From Syncephalis plumigaleata (taxonomy: Eukaryota > Zoopagomycota > Zoopagomycetes > Zoopagales > Piptocephalidaceae), in NCBI GenBank assembly GCA_025201365.1, contig JAIXMF010000002.1:1860001-1924000 (forward strand): a stretch of DNA of 64,000 nucleotides, in the 5' to 3' direction. The translations under genes and the position numbers were made by a program. Within the stretch, counting starts at the first letter, position 1; every line of letters begins with the position of its first letter. Of this stretch, positions 1 to 11,869 are shown one piece after another. The notes beneath the pieces were generated by a model. It searched no databases. It was not told where the DNA came from and worked only from the letters and a program-made list of their open reading frames with translations.

Positions 1-2838
1 GCCGAGATGCTCGCCGTCGAGAAGAGAAAGTTGTTAGACGAGGATGAAGACGACGACGACGACGACGACAGCAACAAGAAGAGGAAAGAAGGACACGAAC
101 CTAACGTAGACACGATCGTACCACGACTGCTCGCTCGCCCTGTTACTCGTAAGCCAGTGGTAGAACCGAAGGTGAATGTAAAAAAGCCTACGACTCGAAC
201 ACGAACGGCTAGGGGAAAGAAGGCAGAAGAAGAGGTAACGAGTGTCGAGAAGAAACGTGTTACCCCAACGACCGATGGACCAAAAAGCAGATGGACCCCC
301 GCTCAGGCTCGACAGTTGATGGCGTTATTGGCGCAAGCCCCCACTGCCAAAGGACAACAAGTTCTCGCCCCAGCGGTAGAAATGGCAAATTCTCAAATCA
401 CCATCGCGCTCGGAGATTTGGCTCGACTAATTCAGGCTCAACAACCGAAGAACGAGACGGTGGACAACAATGGCCGTACCAACAAGGCAAGAGTGGTCGA
501 AGTATTAGTGGGTGATCGATTCGACACGCAAGCCTTACGTACCTACGCGTATTTTCGCAACCAACCAGTAGAGGTAATCATCGACACCGGCGCAGCGTGC
601 TCTATGATCGGTGGTGCCTTCGCTGACAAATACAACATTGTCGAAGACGCGCCAGCACTGTTCGCTATGACCGGCATTCATGGTAGCATCAAACGTCCAC
701 GCGGTATGGTGCACGCACTACCCATACGGATCGCGAGTTTGGACACTACCGTGGACGCCCATATCGTAGACGACGGGCCCTATTCTTTCATACTGGGCGT
801 CGAATGGTTAACAGCGTACGCGGCAGAAATTGTATTGGCCAAGAACCATCTGTACTTACACTATTACGGCAAGAAGTATACAGCGCTCGTGTGGTCAACT
901 AACCAGGAAGCGAATATCGCGCGTCAACAACTACACCTGGAATGTGAGGACGGTATGGCCGAGGAGAAGAAGGAACCCCAAGCTATCGAAGCGTTCCATA
1001 CGGTCAAGAGTTACGACGAAGTAATCATTCCAGCTGGATCATACATCATGTGGAAACCAAAGGAGCGTACACAGATGGAGGGACACGTCATACTCGAACC
1101 AGAACACGAACGTTTGATCGAATACGGTGTCGCAGCGATCCCTGGTTATGGTCCTGCCAGCTCAGCAGCCGTGTGTCTTATCAACACCAAGAAGCAACCG
1201 CTGGTCTTACCTACAGGACTCGAACTTGCGAAACTCAGTCAATCGACGCACAAGGTACTCCCCATCAAAACGTGGACCGACTTGACGCAGGTATCGTTAG
1301 AATGCAAGGAGTCGTTTACTACAGACACCGGGAAGGTACCGCCAATTACCAAGGTTAAACGAGAGGAATTGGACGTTATCGTGAACAAGGAACTGGAACC
1401 CGCTAAGCGAGAGCGTCTATTAGATCTGCTAGAGGAACGCGCTCACTTATTCGCCAGAGATTCATATGAATTCGGCCATTGCACGATCGCTCAACATAGG
1501 ATCGACACAGGCGACGCTCAACCTGTCCAACTACGACCATACCGTTACCCGCCGAAAGACAACGAGTACATCGCGCAAGAAGTGGAGAAGATGCTGGTAC
1601 AAGGAGTGATCGAAAAGGCAAACGGACCATGGGCGTTTCCGGTGGTGCTAGTGAAGAAGAAAGATGGTACTAGACGGTTTTGCATCGATTATCGCAAATT
1701 AAATACCCTCACGAGGAAGGACACTTACCCCCTCCCACGAATCGATGAAATCTTTGACGCGCTTAACGGAGCCCAATGGTTTTCGTCACTGGATCTGGCG
1801 TCTGGTTATTGGCAACTGGAAGTAGCACCAGCCGACAGAGACAAAACGACCTTCGTCACACGTCAAGGCACTTACCGATTCAAGCGATTACCATACGGGT
1901 TAGTGGGTTCACCAGCGTTCTTCCAACGGGCCATGAATGATATCTACTCCGGACTACTATGGGTATCAGTATTTGTATATCTGGACGACATTCAAGTTTT
2001 CAGCCGCACCTTTGGAGATCATCTACAACATTTAGAGTTAGCCTTCGACAGATTGGATAAAGCAGGACTCAAGTTGAAACTTCCCAAATGTGCGATCGGT
2101 CATCAAGAACTCGAGTTCCTAGGGTTTAAGACAGGTAAAGATGGACTGGCTCCCGATCCAAAGAAGATAGAGAAGATGCTCAAATGTCCCCCGCCTCGAG
2201 ACATTGCCGAGTTGCGCTCGTTCCACGGTCTGACGTCGTACTATCGCCGGTTTATCAAGAACTTCGCCGCCATCACTGAACCCTTACGGCAACTGTTCAA
2301 GAAGGATACGACGTACGAATGGACGCCCAAGCAGCAGGACGCGTTCGAATTGCTCAAGACGAAGTTAGCGACTGCACCTATACTGAAGTATCCAGAATTC
2401 AACCAACCTTTCGTAATAGAAACGGATGCTTCACTAGACGGGTTAGGCGCGGTACTCTCCCAGCATAATCTCAACAATCACTTACAACCAGTCGCCTACG
2501 CTAGCCGATCCACGTCTAAAGAAGAACGTAACCTGTCGGCCACGGAACTGGAAGCGACCGCTGTTATATGGGCGCTCGAACAATTCCGACACTACATCCT
2601 CTACAACCCGATCACTGTTCGTACGGACCATCAAGCGCTCCCTTACATCATGAAGAACAAGTCCCTCAACCGCAAGTTGGCACGATGGGCCCTAGAACTA
2701 AGCGCTTACGATCTTACACTCGAGTACAAGAAAGGAGCTCACAACACTGTCGCTGACGCACTATCACGACCCCCATTCGTTACCCCACACATTTCCGAAG
2801 CGGAAACCGCCCAAGCTAGCACGAGTTACGCACCGTAA
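1..2838 (+). CDS. Retrotransposon protease-RT-RNase H block
   Basis: This is the protease, reverse transcriptase and RNase H part of the gypsy element. The reading frame is open from the first base of the window, so the first ATG (position 7) need not be the true start. An acidic and basic, low-complexity N-terminal stretch comes first. The aspartic protease motif IIDTGAACSMIGG lies near residues 190-200, the RT catalytic box VYLDDIQVFS near residues 655-665, and an RNase H domain (ETDASLDGLGAVLS) near residues 800-815. The family converts its RNA to cDNA in cytoplasmic particles. The block looks intact in what is visible. Confidence 0.93.
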   Translation, partial: AEMLAVEKRKLLDEDEDDDDDDDSNKKRKEGHEPNVDTIVPRLLARPVTRKPVVEPKVNVKKPTTRTRTARGKKAEEEVTSVEKKRVTPTTDGPKSRWTPAQARQLMALLAQAPTAKGQQVLAPAVEMANSQITIALGDLARLIQAQQPKNETVDNNGRTNKARVVEVLVGDRFDTQALRTYAYFRNQPVEVIIDTGAACSMIGGAFADKYNIVEDAPALFAMTGIHGSIKRPRGMVHALPIRIASLDTTVDAHIVDDGPYSFILGVEWLTAYAAEIVLAKNHLYLHYYGKKYTALVWSTNQEANIARQQLHLECEDGMAEEKKEPQAIEAFHTVKSYDEVIIPAGSYIMWKPKERTQMEGHVILEPEHERLIEYGVAAIPGYGPASSAAVCLINTKKQPLVLPTGLELAKLSQSTHKVLPIKTWTDLTQVSLECKESFTTDTGKVPPITKVKREELDVIVNKELEPAKRERLLDLLEERAHLFARDSYEFGHCTIAQHRIDTGDAQPVQLRPYRYPPKDNEYIAQEVEKMLVQGVIEKANGPWAFPVVLVKKKDGTRRFCIDYRKLNTLTRKDTYPLPRIDEIFDALNGAQWFSSLDLASGYWQLEVAPADRDKTTFVTRQGTYRFKRLPYGLVGSPAFFQRAMNDIYSGLLWVSVFVYLDDIQVFSRTFGDHLQHLELAFDRLDKAGLKLKLPKCAIGHQELEFLGFKTGKDGLAPDPKKIEKMLKCPPPRDIAELRSFHGLTSYYRRFIKNFAAITEPLRQLFKKDTTYEWTPKQQDAFELLKTKLATAPILKYPEFNQPFVIETDASLDGLGAVLSQHNLNNHLQPVAYASRSTSKEERNLSATELEATAVIWALEQFRHYILYNPITVRTDHQALPYIMKNKSLNRKLARWALELSAYDLTLEYKKGAHNTVADALSRPPFVTPHISEAETAQASTSYAP

Positions 2839-3087
2839 CCGTAGGTAGTATTCGTGAAGTAATTAAGTGCATAAGTAAATCAGTATCGTAGTAAATCAGT
2901 GCATAAGTAAATTAGTACCCTCGCGTTAGCATTATCAGTACCTCTCATAAGTAATTAGTTGAATAACTAATCCACAGTAACTCTCCTTAAGTATTCGTTA
3001 AGTATCTCCCTCTACACACGCTCACATTAGTAAAACCCCACACTCTCCACACATCATCGTTTCTATATTCTCCTCGCGATCGCTACA

Positions 3088-4467
3088 ATGGAAGCATTAA
3101 CTTACAAGCGCTGTCTGCTCTTCTTAAGAGACGGTGAGGTTCCGTACCCCGACGATGAAGAAAAACGACAGACTTTCGTACGTTGTGCTAGACGCTATCG
3201 ACTATATCAAAACCGCCTATACTTCCCCGCTCCCGACACTTCTCGACAAAATGGACAACTGTTACGCGTACTCACCTTACCCGAAGCCATAGAGGTACTA
3301 CGACTGTCACACGACGAAATGGGCCATCCCGGTTACGAGGCTACTACCCGTCGTATTCGTAGCAACTACTACTGGCCGACCTTAAAGGAAGACGTACGCG
3401 AATACGTAAAGTACTGTATACCGTGTCAACTACGACAAAAGTCAAAGCGTACCGAACCATTGCATCCTCTCCCGCGTATATCACCTTTCCATCGAATTGG
3501 TATCGACCTATTTGGGCCTCTGCCACACTGCGACTCGGAAGATAGTTACCGTTACGTATGTGTCGCTACCGACTATGTCACCAAATGGGCCATCACTAAA
3601 CCGATCAAGAACAAGACAGCGGATACGATCGCCGACGTTATTTACAAGGACATCGTGTGTATGTACGGGTGCCCTGAGATTATCTTATCCGACTGCGGTA
3701 CCGAGTTCAAGAATCAGGTAGTGCAAGAACTGTGTAAATGCCTAGGCATCAAGAACCAGTACACTACGCCCTACCACCCTCGAACTAACGGATTGACGGA
3801 AAGAGTTAACAAAACGCTATGCGAAGCGATCGGACGCAGGGTGTTACAAATCGAAAACTACTACATGTGGCCAGATCTCTTACCATCAATAACGTTAGCC
3901 TACAACACTAATCGACACGCCTCCACAGGTTACTCGCCAGCAGAACTATTATTCGGTTACCAACCACGCTTGCCGGCGAATGCAGCCATCCCTCAATACG
4001 ACCCACGGCAAGAAGAGTATGGTACACCCACTATATTAGCACGAGCGGCACAATTGTTCTGGAGACACGTTATAAACGAAGACGCTGAGAAGAGAAACAC
4101 ACAAGCGAGTCTAAAACAACGCTACCATTTCAACAAGCGAACACACCCTTCTACTAAGGAGCCGGAATGGAGCGTTGGACATATGGTATGGTTACGTAAA
4201 GAACGGCCGGATCCCAACGTACCCAAGAAGTTCCAAGCCCATTGGGATGGACCCTGGACGATCGTGAATGTTCTCGGTAACGGCGCCTATAAAATTAAAC
4301 GAAAAGACGACGGGAAACATAGATATGTCCGGGCGAACAAAGAGAGACTTGTACGGGCGTACCTCAAGGACGCTGAGCGAGTTGGAGGACCAGCTCGATC
4401 CTCAGGAGGGGGCTCTGTGACGCCTCTCACCCATTTCATCGAAGATCATGATGATACTACTAGCTAG
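3088..4467 (+). CDS. Retrotransposon integrase block
   Basis: This is the integrase of the same gypsy element, about 459 residues. It begins with an HHCC zinc-binding region (HDEMGHPGYEATTRRI near residues 71-86, CIPCQ near residue 113). The DDE core follows, with GIDLFGPLP, ILSDCGTEF and TNGLTERVNKTLCEAIGR carrying the acidic residues. A C-terminal GPY/F-like module (HWDGPWTIVNVLGNGAYKI) is present; I see no chromodomain. The 3' end overlaps the inferred right LTR by about 50 bp, which is common in this family. The block looks intact. Confidence 0.92.
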   Translation: MEALTYKRCLLFLRDGEVPYPDDEEKRQTFVRCARRYRLYQNRLYFPAPDTSRQNGQLLRVLTLPEAIEVLRLSHDEMGHPGYEATTRRIRSNYYWPTLKEDVREYVKYCIPCQLRQKSKRTEPLHPLPRISPFHRIGIDLFGPLPHCDSEDSYRYVCVATDYVTKWAITKPIKNKTADTIADVIYKDIVCMYGCPEIILSDCGTEFKNQVVQELCKCLGIKNQYTTPYHPRTNGLTERVNKTLCEAIGRRVLQIENYYMWPDLLPSITLAYNTNRHASTGYSPAELLFGYQPRLPANAAIPQYDPRQEEYGTPTILARAAQLFWRHVINEDAEKRNTQASLKQRYHFNKRTHPSTKEPEWSVGHMVWLRKERPDPNVPKKFQAHWDGPWTIVNVLGNGAYKIKRKDDGKHRYVRANKERLVRAYLKDAERVGGPARSSGGGSVTPLTHFIEDHDDTTS

Positions 4468-4954
4468 TATCATCATCGGCATCACCAGTCACATTATTAT
4501 TATCTCTATCATTAACTTCAGTATTCTCATTATCAACACTATCATTAACACTACTAACGTTGCCATATTTATCTTACTCAACATCACCTCCCTCCTACCG
4601 ATTAAGCGCTTCTTACTCGAGGAGAAGTCTCTTTTAATACAGAGAACGTAGCAGAGCTACGTTCATGGAGCGGTGTATGTTGCGTATATAAACTAACGAC
4701 GTTACACATATCAATAAACATTAATTGACCTTTTCCTTGACACTTCTGACTATTCGTAACTTGCTTTATTGTTTGAGTTCGTGTAGTTTGTGTCATAAGG
4801 TTCTCTCGCACGATCTCGTTCTACGTAAGACCTCACTCGTCGCTTTGTCCCTTATTTCTATTCTACTTGCGTGAGCGTCTTATACTAATAAGACCTCACT
4901 TATCGCTTTATACCTCCCTTTCCACCCTCCTAGTGTGAACGTCTTACACTCACA
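4416..4954 (+). repeat. Inferred 3' LTR of the gypsy element
   Basis: The inferred LTR is about 539 bp, beginning TGTGA and ending TCACA, the short inverted ends expected of an LTR. It follows a purine-rich tract directly. Inside is a TATA-like box (TATATAAAC near 4684) and an AATAAA signal near 4713. A direct repeat of the type GTAAGACCTCACT / AATAAGACCTCACT recurs near 4826 and 4890. The limits are inferred from the ends and the purine tract because the left LTR is not in the window. Confidence 0.65.
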
Positions 4955-5052
4955 CTAATTTGTACTCGAATGTATTCAATAGACTACTAAACATATTTAA
5001 TTAAAATTATTATAAAGATAATATCCCCGTATAAACATCAGTTCGAATATAA

Positions 5053-8000
5053 TTAAAGCTGTCCTTGAAGAATCATTTCAATGCAGCGATTGATATAATC
5101 CTTCTTGGGTGTCATATCCACGCCGAAGAATGTCGTGAGCTCGTCGCGAACTTGTTTCTTCGTAACTGTCATCAAATCGGCTGCGGAAATGATTCGACGA
5201 AGTTCATCCAGTATTTGCTCGTCATTGGGGTAAACAACATTGGGATATGCGGTGTGATCCATGTTATCAGTGGGAGAGACAATTGATTGCGCGAATATCA
5301 TACTTCCGTTGTAAGCGCTGTACGCTCCACTTACAGGACGATCGTACACGCTAGGACTTATGATCGATTGATTAAATTGCGATTCTTGACCTGGACTAGT
5401 GCTCAAATGATTCCCGTCAACCGACATGATATGCGAAAAACGGCTATCAAATACGCCGGACGTTGGTCTTTGAACGGTAAACGCACTGTGTCGGTAAGAT
5501 TGATCTGCACCCATGATAGATGGGGCAGCGCTGCTGATGTGTTTTTGTAAGTGTTGCGAAACTTGCGAGTTATGAGTAACGGCAGTGGCGCGAGAATCGT
5601 GCGAGTGTTGCGAGCCACCCTCCCATAGTTCCTGTTCATAGTCGCTCCACTTCTTACGAGGAATAACGCGAGGATCGAATTTCTCGTCATCTGCTGAAAT
5701 ATACTTCTTGCCGCCATTGTCGCCAACTACTAGACGCGTGCTACCCCAGGAGAAGTCATCGAAATGCCAGAATGAATAAATTGGAATAAAGAATGAAAAC
5801 AGCGGTAGAGCGATAATAGAAATGATCATGTAACCGATATGTTCCCATTTGCGTCGAAGTAAAAAGATAAGTGCTTGTAGACCATAGACTGCGCCAAATA
5901 GAATAAACGAGATCATGATTGCTTTACCGCCCTCGGTAGCAGCAACATAAATCAAATATCCTATATAGACAAGAGCAGCTGGTGCGACGACTGTGGAGAA
6001 CAGATCAATAAACACCACGAATCGCATAGAGAAACAGCAGAAACCACATAGACGTGGTAGTGAGACGAGTTCCACGAGATTATGAACAGTCGAGTTGATC
6101 CATCGACGACGCTGTGAAAGGAGGATGGACCAGGTATCCGGTGCATTTGTACGGCATTGCGCGTCACTGGTGAACGAGGTCTTGTTCATGGGGAAGTGCT
6201 TCAACAATAGTGTAGTCAGGTAACGATCCTCACCGAGCGATAGAAGATTCTTCTTGTGCAGCGTGTCGACACGATTCTCCGAGTATTCCTCGATAAGCTG
6301 ATTCGCCACGAGCAATGGCTTGTTCTTGACCGGTGCTCGTATGCGGTACATGGAGAAACAACCCGGCAAACAAGTAACCGATCCGAACAACGACTCGAAT
6401 GCCTTGGCCATGTGATGCGAGATGTAGTACTCGTACACTTGAATCATCGTGATCCAGGTGGCCTTAGGATTAGCCAGTTGTGTCTCGCCGCAAATACCGA
6501 CAATCTTCTGGTCGTGCAACATGGCGCTGACCATACGGTTAAGCGAGTCGGGAAGGATAAACGTGTCGGCGTCCACCATGAGTACGTATTCGTAGAAACT
6601 GGGATCAACGCCGATGACATTCTTGATCTGGTGGTACATCTCCAGCTCGAGCGGTGTCATTTCCGAGTTAAAGTGGACGGCATTGAAAAAGCGCATGAGA
6701 ATCAACTGCGAGTCACGCTTGCCTCGATTGCCGGGTCTGGCGCGTTCGCTGGGTCGGCCCACTTTCACCACCACGATATACGGCACGACATGGCCCTTGC
6801 ACTCGTACAGACCGGTGTACACCTTGCCCATGTTGTGCTGCTTGATACCTTCACCGAGCGACAAGAAACTAAGCGGCTCCGGATCAATGCTGGGATCGGC
6901 ACCGAGGATATCCAGCACAATGCGCGGTGTTGGCCGATCATTGCCAGAACCAACAATCATACCGTCACAAATAATAAACATGAGCTTTCGTTTATCGTCA
7001 TACTTGAGCACGGCCAATGAATCGATCGTGTCTTTCAATGATTCCTCGCCTTCCGTGTAACATGGTACTTGACAGATAACAAATCGATCATGCTCCTCTG
7101 GATCTCGTCGACTGGTCAATTGCAATGCTGCAAGGAACTTGAACAGGATAATTAATACCATGAATATGGTAACAGCAAGTAGGAGATAGTTGGCGAATTG
7201 ACATCGTGCGCTTTTACGATAATCCACTACACCTGCGAAGAACAGGTTTCGTAGGCAAACCTTGAGTCGATTCTTTTCCGGTGCTCGACCATTGTACATG
7301 TTGTTGAAAATATTTGTAACGTCACCACCAGGATTAGCCTTGACAATGGCAACAAACTCGTCGCCCATGAAATTAACGACATTGCCGGGTGATCGTCCAG
7401 TGGCACCATCGGGATACAAATAGTAAACATTATTGGTGACGTAGTTGGTAAGATCAAATACTTGCTTATCAATAATAACGTAATAAACGTTAGAGGAGGC
7501 AGCCATGGATTTTAGATCGTCTTTATCCCAGCCAACGTAGGCTACACGCGCGGTTCTACGCAAGACAGTCATAATTTGCGCGTATTTATCCATAGCCTCG
7601 TCTCCCGAGGCTCGTTGTGTGTACCATCGATAATCATGGACATTAGCGGCATCTCCTTGCATTGTGTAATTTTGAAAGGAGAGCGCTTTATCGATACCTG
7701 CAGTGCCGTCGACACCATCGCAGAGTGAACTGGGCTGAACCGGGAACTGTGAAGATGAATCACGACCCGCGTAATACTCGCTGTTTAACATGTCCTTTCG
7801 TGTAGCCAAAGCATGCGGTGTAACACGATTAAGATCCATAATCTCGCCTCTAATCGCCGTTAAAGGTAGTCCGTTTGATTTGTCATGTTCCGCCAATTCT
7901 ACCATGTTGTAGATGTCTTGACGGGGACAGATCAGTTTGCCGAGTACAATAATAAAGAATAACATGAATAGACATGCGAAAAGAATAATGATACATAGTG

Positions 8001-10854
8001 CGACCTTTTCACGCCATGCCATTCTTATGTCTTTTCGCTTCATGCCACACCATCCTAGACAGAATGACGGGATCCACCAGGTTAGAAGCCAGGTAAGACA
8101 CAACCATCGACGGCGTTCTCCTGTCATTTTTGGTTTCTCCTCTTCTTCCTGTTCAATTAAGACGTTACGATCAGCATCGCCAACATTATCGGAACCGTTA
8201 GCATTACGGTTGCGTAGCTCGTAATCACCAGCTGAAGAGCCGGCATAGGGCGAACTTCCACCTTTACCACCATTGTATACTGATAAATCAATATCATCTT
8301 CACTTATATATGATTGCTGTTCCTGAAGTAAGAATGACGGCACATGAGCGTTGTTTCCATTTGGAGTACGTGGATACAACAATGTACTATCCTTATGATT
8401 GGTTACTCCACTGTAGGTTGACATGTTATCGTCCATGCCGCCACCGTCCTTATTGCGGCGACGTGTATCATTCTCGGCCGCACGTAGATTATCCTCGAGA
8501 TCACGCCATGCTGAATCGTTCAGCCAGACACGCTTGTTGCCAATGCACATTTCGCGCGGTGTCCAGCCGAATATCTCTCCTGCTGCCTCGATCTTGGCGC
8601 GTGGTTGTCTGCTCGACTCGATGCCCATCGGTGCAAGTACAATGGCGTAGCGATCGATAAACTCGTTGTGCGTAAAGTTCGCCATATACTCGACCGAGCG
8701 ACGCTGAGCAATCTCGGCCAGTTGCAGGTAGCGGACCTGTGCTCGCACGTACTTGCTGTCGAATTTGCCGGCCCTCGCTTGGTCATTCGGTCGTATGCAT
8801 AGCACGAACCACGACATGGTATCCTCGAGTGTGTCGACTAGCTCGCCGATGGCTTTGCTGCATTGCGTGCCCACACCAATGGTCTTGCCTGCCTTCTCCT
8901 TCTTGGTGCTCTTCTTGCCCTTCTTGCTCTTGCTGTCGTCTTCGTCGACGTCGTCGGCCTCAGCATCATCGGCCTTGCGCATACGACGCGTGCTGGGTGA
9001 TCGGGTTGGCTTGGCCGACTGACGTGCTGCCACAATGATGCCGTTGTCGCGTGCGTGCGTCTCGGTCTCCACCGACTTGCCTTCGAATAGATTGGTGATA
9101 AAGGCGTTGGCCGATCCTGGTAGATCGCCACCATTACCTCGGAACAGCTGCACGAAATCGGCACTGAGCAAGTCGGCATTCTTGTCCGCAAATCGGTCCA
9201 CGTCATAGGTGACTTGACCGGCAAAGTGTTGAACGGCAAAGGCATTGTGACGATTCGGCACCACCAAATAGTTGTCGTGCGCCGAGTGTTGCTTGTTGAA
9301 CGCTTGCAAGAATTGCTCATCAGTGGCCGGTCGGATGTTGGCCGAACGCGACGCTTCCTTGTCCATAAGTCCAAATAGACCACGACGCGGTTTCATGAAC
9401 AGATCGAGACACGGCGCGTTGTCGACGTATTCGACGCGTGGTATACGCACGCCATCACTGCTCATGTCGTCGCTGCCTGCGATGAATATCTCGTGGAGCA
9501 TAAAGTTGTGCAGGCGTTCGCACGCAAAGTTTGACAAAAAGCTCTCGAATCCCAGTCCGCTTCCGCTACGAGCAACGCGATCCGTTTGATAGCCGATAAG
9601 ATCGAGTACACCGATGAAATAGGCTTGCGAGTCCGTGCATAGCTTGCTGTTGATCTGCTCGATCAGCCACGAGAATAAGAGGCCGTACAACGATCGTGCA
9701 AGATCATCGCGCTGTCGACCGCACTGCTCGGCATTGAGGAAGAGCGTGCACATTTCCGACTTGATCAGCTGTGTCTTGTACGTGAGCACGCCTTCCAGTG
9801 CACGCGCGTGTAGTCCAAACAACTCGGCGGCCGTGGCCAATACCTCGTCGTTCCGAACGTACGCCGACTCCTCGGTGGTCTGACGACTGGGATCCGTGAA
9901 CTGGATACTGCCCAAGTGAAGAATACCGGCTAAACAGCGGAATATCTGCGATTGGATCTTCTTGCCTAGGCCGATCGATTTCAGCGACGAGCGTAAATCC
10001 TCGAATGCCGTGGCATCCTGTGTCGTCGGTTGGCGCGAGTTCACCTGTCGACCGAGATAGCCGTAGGTGGCCGCATCTTCCAGACGCCATCGCTGACGCT
10101 CCTCGTCCGATGCTCCTCCGATCAGCTGGTAGAACACGTTAAAGTTTCGCTCGCCTGTTTGTTGCACGGCTACACGCGACTTTTCAAGCGTGTAATCGAG
10201 TAGTTTCGAGCCGATAATGCGGCCACGATCATTGAAGGCAATCTCGGTGAATGTGCCGACACGCGATGTATTGCCGTTATTAGCTGTGCTGGCATGGCCG
10301 AATGCCTCGACGATGTCGGACGCACTCTGGATCTGCTTCACCATGCGTGCCTCCTTCTTGGATTGTGCGCGTAGCATGGACAGATACTTGAATACAAGCT
10401 TCTTGCTTTCCGATTTACCGCTTCCAGTCTCACCGCTGAATGAACATGGCAATAACAGTGGCACTAGTGTTAGTCGTTGTGTCCACATACTACAATGGCA
10501 TGCCATTCCCACTTACTAGAATATGATTGACTGGTCGGTACCCGTACGACGCATGTGCAAATAGGCATTGGCCGTCAACTGAAAGAGATGTGGCTCAAGA
10601 ATGCGACGCTGGCCACTTGTGTCCCGGTATTCCGCCACATATTCCTCGCAGGTGGCATCGTTGACATTTGATAACGGCTGACCGGGATTCACGGACACGA
10701 TAGCACGCGCTCCGAGGCGTGTATAAACAGTATCACGGGAATAGCGATCCTGTAGCGTTTGAACTATATCGGTGTCACTCGGTGCATCCAATGATGTTAA
10801 ATCATGGCGTGCCAGAGAAGAAGTGGAGGATGTTTTCCCCCGACTAGACGACAT
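5053..10854 (-). CDS. Chitin synthase with myosin motor domain, copy A
   Basis: This is a class V/VII-type chitin synthase that polymerises UDP-GlcNAc into chitin at the plasma membrane, with a myosin motor-like head. It has two exons (10517-10854 and 5053-10435) around one 81-bp intron, giving about 1906 residues. The P-loop [10 protein letters not shown] spans the splice site (residues 114-123). Switch I-like NGNTSR and switch II-like DLIGYQ (about 389) follow. Transmembrane segments lie near 930 and 1150, with a cytochrome-b5-like stretch between. The GT2 catalytic part has DADTF (about 1401), EDRYLT (about 1516) and QRRRW (about 1552), then a transmembrane cluster and a C-terminal DEK_C-type domain (about 1850-1905). 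The start is the ATG at 10854, which aligns with the start of copy B. The frame is fully open, unlike copy B. Parts are almost identical to B and other parts are diverged. Confidence 0.96.
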
Positions 10855-11869
10855 ATCCACTATCCTTGATCTTTTTTGGAAATGCCACAATTAGATAGAT
10901 AAGCGTTGGTGTTGAGACTTCTTTGTTAGCGAGAAGTAAGCCGATGCTGATATTATTGCAGATATGCATGTAAATATGCTCGATAAGATGTTCGTATAGC
11001 TGTATCGCTAGAATACCCACTAATGGATTGTTGCTGTTTTAATCGAAATAAAGGCAGATTATATTTGTATATCAAATAAATAGACGTATATCCTACTAGA
11101 GATTTACTGTAGATGCCGTGTTACCAATAGGGACACCCTATGTATTACTATAATATGCCGATTGTCCTACAATACACAATATGAATAAGCATACACTACA
11201 AACATATGCATCTATATTGCTGTATAGCACTAGTAATGACAGTAATAGCTTCTTGCATTACTTACTCTTTCGACATATGCTGAACAACGCACCGGTGCAC
11301 TTGTAATTGTTGACAGTAAATCCTAGCAAGACGAAGATGAATGAGAAGAATGAGCAATATTGCTGAAATAGCAAAGCTCACAAGGAGCATCTATTGCTGT
11401 TGACGAACGGAGCTGGACATGACATAGATGGCAACCACGCTGGCGGAATATTAAATTAGCAATATACTGAATGGGAATATGGCGGATATAGGAGTGATCA
11501 TGGTTTAAGAAAAAAAATAAGGAAAAGATGAACGTGTCATTTTGTTTTGCGCGTGTTTTTATTTATTCGTATTTCTTACACTCTCTAGGACATGCATTAC
11601 TGACAACTGTGTACATGTACAACCAGTAGTAGTTTTCTTTTATACATAAATAACATGCATCTTTATTCAAGAGTAATTATTAGGAAACAATACGAGTATA
11701 CATGTAATTTATGCGGTTATTTAAAATAAATAACGGAGTCTTAAATGGATGGCCAATGGCGTTTACGATATCGTATACCAGTAAATGACAATCGATACTA
11801 ATGAATAAGGAATTGATAAGAGATGGACACACACACACACACATATATATTAGTATATGAGTATGCGTA
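10855..11869. other. Intergenic, upstream of chitin synthase A
   Basis: This AT-rich stretch of about 1 kb lies between the chitin synthase A start and the end of the SOD-like gene. It must hold the promoter of the former. I see no ORF, RNA gene or repeat beyond a short CA/TA run near 11827-11852. Confidence 0.6.

Larger units (their letters stand above)
1..4954 (+). mobile_element. Ty3/gypsy LTR retrotransposon, 3' part
   Basis: This is the right-hand part of an LTR retrotransposon of the Ty3/gypsy (Metaviridae) type. The order protease, reverse transcriptase, RNase H, then integrase is the gypsy order. The left LTR and any gag lie beyond the window. The visible coding parts are open and keep their core motifs, so what can be seen looks whole and the copy is probably young. 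A purine-rich tract (AGGAGGGGGC, 4404-4413) sits just before the inferred right LTR (4416-4954). The five bases after the LTR, CTAAT, would be the target duplication, but the left flank needed to confirm it is outside the window. The element ends 98 bp from the stop codon of chitin synthase A, in tail-to-tail orientation. Confidence 0.93.

Noticed and set aside
6256-7060. Long plus-strand ORFs opposite the catalytic core of chitin synthase A (and matching ones opposite copy B at 34061-34864)
   Set aside because: Both are antisense shadows; the GT2 frame on the other strand has all family motifs, and the shadow repeats in B only because the DNA is nearly identical.
8739-9383. Cys/Pro-rich and Arg/Thr-rich ORFs over the motor domain of chitin synthase A
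   Set aside because: Out-of-frame readings of the coding strand or its complement, with no start context or family match.
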